Assembly: GCF_002091475.1 (NCBI RefSeq)
Contig: NZ_BCTR01000036.1
Span: 1-37,043, forward strand
Length of the DNA: 37,043 bases
DNA from: Sphingomonas azotifigens NBRC 15497
Lineage (GTDB): Bacteria; Pseudomonadota; Alphaproteobacteria; Sphingomonadales; Sphingomonadaceae
Direction of reading: 5' to 3'
The translations under genes were made by a program, and so were the position numbers. The notes under the pieces are model-generated. The model was not told the origin of the DNA and searched no databases. It was given only the letters and a program-made list of their open reading frames with translations. This document shows, in pieces, positions 35,441-37,043 of this stretch; the first letter of the stretch is position 1; each line of letters opens with the position of its first letter.

Positions 35441-35517
35441 TTTTCGTTTATAGCAAAGCGAACCACAAAACGAAAGCGTTGACGTACGAACGAAAATCTA
35501 CGAGCCTCAAAACGAAC
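35441..35517. promoter_or_regulatory. Array of GlpR-like half-sites between glpD and glpK
   Basis: The divergent gap holds TTTTCGTTT (35441-35449) and, in the opposite orientation, AAAGCGAAC (35455-35463), AAAACGAAA (35467-35475), GAACGAAAA (35488-35496) and AAAACGAAC (35509-35517). Such AAACGAAA-type repeats are what DeoR-family GlpR is expected to bind. Sites lie close to both starts, so one array can repress both genes. Confidence 0.65.
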
Positions 35518-35531
35518 ATAGGAGGGGCTTG

Positions 35532-37016
35532 GTGGACCGGAACCATATTCTGGCGATCGATCAGGGGACGACGTCGACGCGCAGCGTCATCTTCGATTCC
35601 GCCGGCCGCCGAGTCGCCACCGCGCAGACCGAGTTCGAGCAGCACTATCCCGACCAGGGGTGGGTGGAGCACGATCCCGAGACGATCTGGCAGGATGCGC
35701 TCGCCACCGCGCGCGAGGCGCTGCTGAAGAGCGGCGTCGGCGCGGCGGGCATTGCCGCGATCGGCATCACCAACCAGCGCGAGACGACGCTGGTGTGGGA
35801 TCGCGCCACGGGAGAACCGATCCACCGTGCGATCGTGTGGCAGGACCGCCGGACCGCCGATCGCTGCCACGATCTCAAGGCCGACGGCGTCGAGGCCGAA
35901 GTGCGGGCGCGTACGGGGCTGCTCGTCGACCCATATTTCTCGGCGACCAAGCTTGGCTGGATCCTCGATCATGTGCCCGGCGCCTGGGCGCGGGCGGAGC
36001 GCGGCGAACTTGCGTTCGGCACGATCGACAGCTTCCTGCTCTGGCGGCTCACCAAGGGCGCCGTGCACGCGACCGACGTGACCAACGCCGCGCGGACCAG
36101 CCTGTTCAACATCCACACCGGCGAATGGGATGCGGAACTGTGCCGGCTGTTCGGCATTCCGATGGCGCTGCTGCCAGCGGTGCATGATAACGCGCATGTC
36201 TACGGGATAACCGATCCGGAGTATTTCGGCGTGCCGATCCCGGTCGCCGGCATGGCGGGCGACCAGCAGGCGGCGCTGTTCGGGCAGTGCTGCTTCGCAC
36301 CGGGCACCGCCAAATCGACCTATGGCACCGGCTGCTTCCTGCTACTCAACACCGGGGAAAAGGCGGTCGCCTCGGAGCATCGGCTGCTCACCACCCCGGC
36401 CTATCGCCTGAACGGCCGCACCGCCTATGCGCTGGAGGGCTCGATCTTCGTCGCCGGCGCGGCGATCAAATGGCTCCGCGACGGCATCGGCGTGATCACC
36501 CATGCCCGCCAGACCAACGACATGGCGACGCGCGTGTCGGACAGCCACGGCGTGTACATGGTGCCCGCATTCGTCGGCCTGGGCGCGCCGCACTGGGATC
36601 CCGAGGCGCGCGGTGCGATCTTCGGGCTGACACTGAGCGCCACCCAAGCGCACCTCGCCCGCGCTGCGCTGGAGGCCGTGGCCTACCAGACCTATGACCT
36701 GGTCACGGCGATGGTGCAGGATGGGGGCACCCGACCGGCGATGCTGCGCGTCGACGGCGGCATGGCGGCGAACGACTGGCTGTGCCGATTCCTCGCCGAC
36801 ATTCTCGACGTCGCGGTCGAGCGGCCCGATGATCTGGAGACGACGGCGCGGGGCGCTGCCTTCCATGCCGGGCTGGCAGTGGGGCTATGGTCGGGGCTGG
36901 GCGAGCTCTCGGCGATCTGGTCGCGCCAGGCCTGTTTCGAGCCGGCGATGGCGCCGGGGCACCGCACGACGCTGCTCGCCGGCTGGCACGACGCGCTGCG
37001 GCGGACGCTGGGGTAA
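35532..37016 (+). CDS. glpK: Glycerol kinase
   Basis: Phosphorylates glycerol to glycerol-3-phosphate with ATP; cytosolic, 494 aa, the usual length. FGGY-kinase motifs are [13 protein letters not shown] at the N-terminus, [27 protein letters not shown], and [11 protein letters not shown] with the C-terminal [12 protein letters not shown]. The GTG at 35532 is preceded by GGAGGGG at good spacing; TTG 35529 is less likely. It is divergent from glpD-glpR with shared operator-like repeats. No glpF gene is in the window. Confidence 0.97.
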   Translation: MDRNHILAIDQGTTSTRSVIFDSAGRRVATAQTEFEQHYPDQGWVEHDPETIWQDALATAREALLKSGVGAAGIAAIGITNQRETTLVWDRATGEPIHRAIVWQDRRTADRCHDLKADGVEAEVRARTGLLVDPYFSATKLGWILDHVPGAWARAERGELAFGTIDSFLLWRLTKGAVHATDVTNAARTSLFNIHTGEWDAELCRLFGIPMALLPAVHDNAHVYGITDPEYFGVPIPVAGMAGDQQAALFGQCCFAPGTAKSTYGTGCFLLLNTGEKAVASEHRLLTTPAYRLNGRTAYALEGSIFVAGAAIKWLRDGIGVITHARQTNDMATRVSDSHGVYMVPAFVGLGAPHWDPEARGAIFGLTLSATQAHLARAALEAVAYQTYDLVTAMVQDGGTRPAMLRVDGGMAANDWLCRFLADILDVAVERPDDLETTARGAAFHAGLAVGLWSGLGELSAIWSRQACFEPAMAPGHRTTLLAGWHDALRRTLG

Positions 37017-37027
37017 CCGCAACTTTA

Positions 37028-37043
37028 GCCCCTCCTCCTTGGA
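37028..37043. repeat. Short palindromic repeat, left half (cut by window end)
   Basis: These 16 bases are identical to 14639-14654, the left arm and start of the right arm of the repeat at 14640-14661. The element continues past the window. Confidence 0.7.

Overview
The window reads as a GC-rich alphaproteobacterial chromosome segment, most likely from Sphingomonas or a close sphingomonad (inference). The grounds are the fused cysNC followed by cysQ, four large TonB-dependent outer-membrane receptors within 25 kb, protein style and codon use, and dispersed short palindromic repeats. It holds 23 protein genes (the first cut by the window edge), one tandem glycine riboswitch, several hairpin terminators and at least four repeat copies. 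I saw no tRNA, rRNA, CRISPR array, transposase or prophage.

Layout. 1-547 is the 3' end of a UDP-glucose dehydrogenase gene. 649-4470 is a sulfate-activation operon, cysD-cysNC-cysQ, with a composite repeat inserted between cysD and cysNC. 4471-4754 is non-coding with two strong hairpins. 4755-8967 is a divergent pair: a TonB receptor and a histidine acid phosphatase/phytase, around a palindromic operator-like site. 9135-10295 is a beta-lactamase-fold serine hydrolase of different base texture. 10370-12315 is a translationally coupled DUF2334 deacetylase and GT4 glycosyltransferase pair. 12719-16543 carries amino-sugar precursor genes (glmS, a small unknown gene, glmU) with repeats between them. 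16628-18912 holds gph, then a tandem glycine riboswitch and L-serine dehydratase. 19202-23073 is a second TonB receptor followed by a PhoD-type phosphatase.

23090-33024 is a minus-strand carbohydrate-uptake-like region. In transcription order it holds an MFS anion:cation symporter, a GH31 glycosidase, two closely related TonB receptors in tandem, and a secreted alpha/beta hydrolase. A terminator lies between the two receptors, and the second receptor has its own good sigma70-like promoter. 33111-37016 is the glycerol-3-phosphate module: glpD-glpR facing away from glpK, with an array of CGAA-type half-sites between them.

Themes. Two outer-membrane receptors sit next to secreted phosphoesterases (phytase, PhoD), suggesting organophosphate scavenging. 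A third receptor locus pairs duplicated receptors with GH31 and MFS, suggesting import of an alpha-linked glycoside. The most unusual items are the repeat that bridges cysD and cysNC with a continuous reading frame, the glycine riboswitch on a serine-degrading enzyme, the duplicated receptors with long identical tracts, and the structured non-coding stretch after cysQ.
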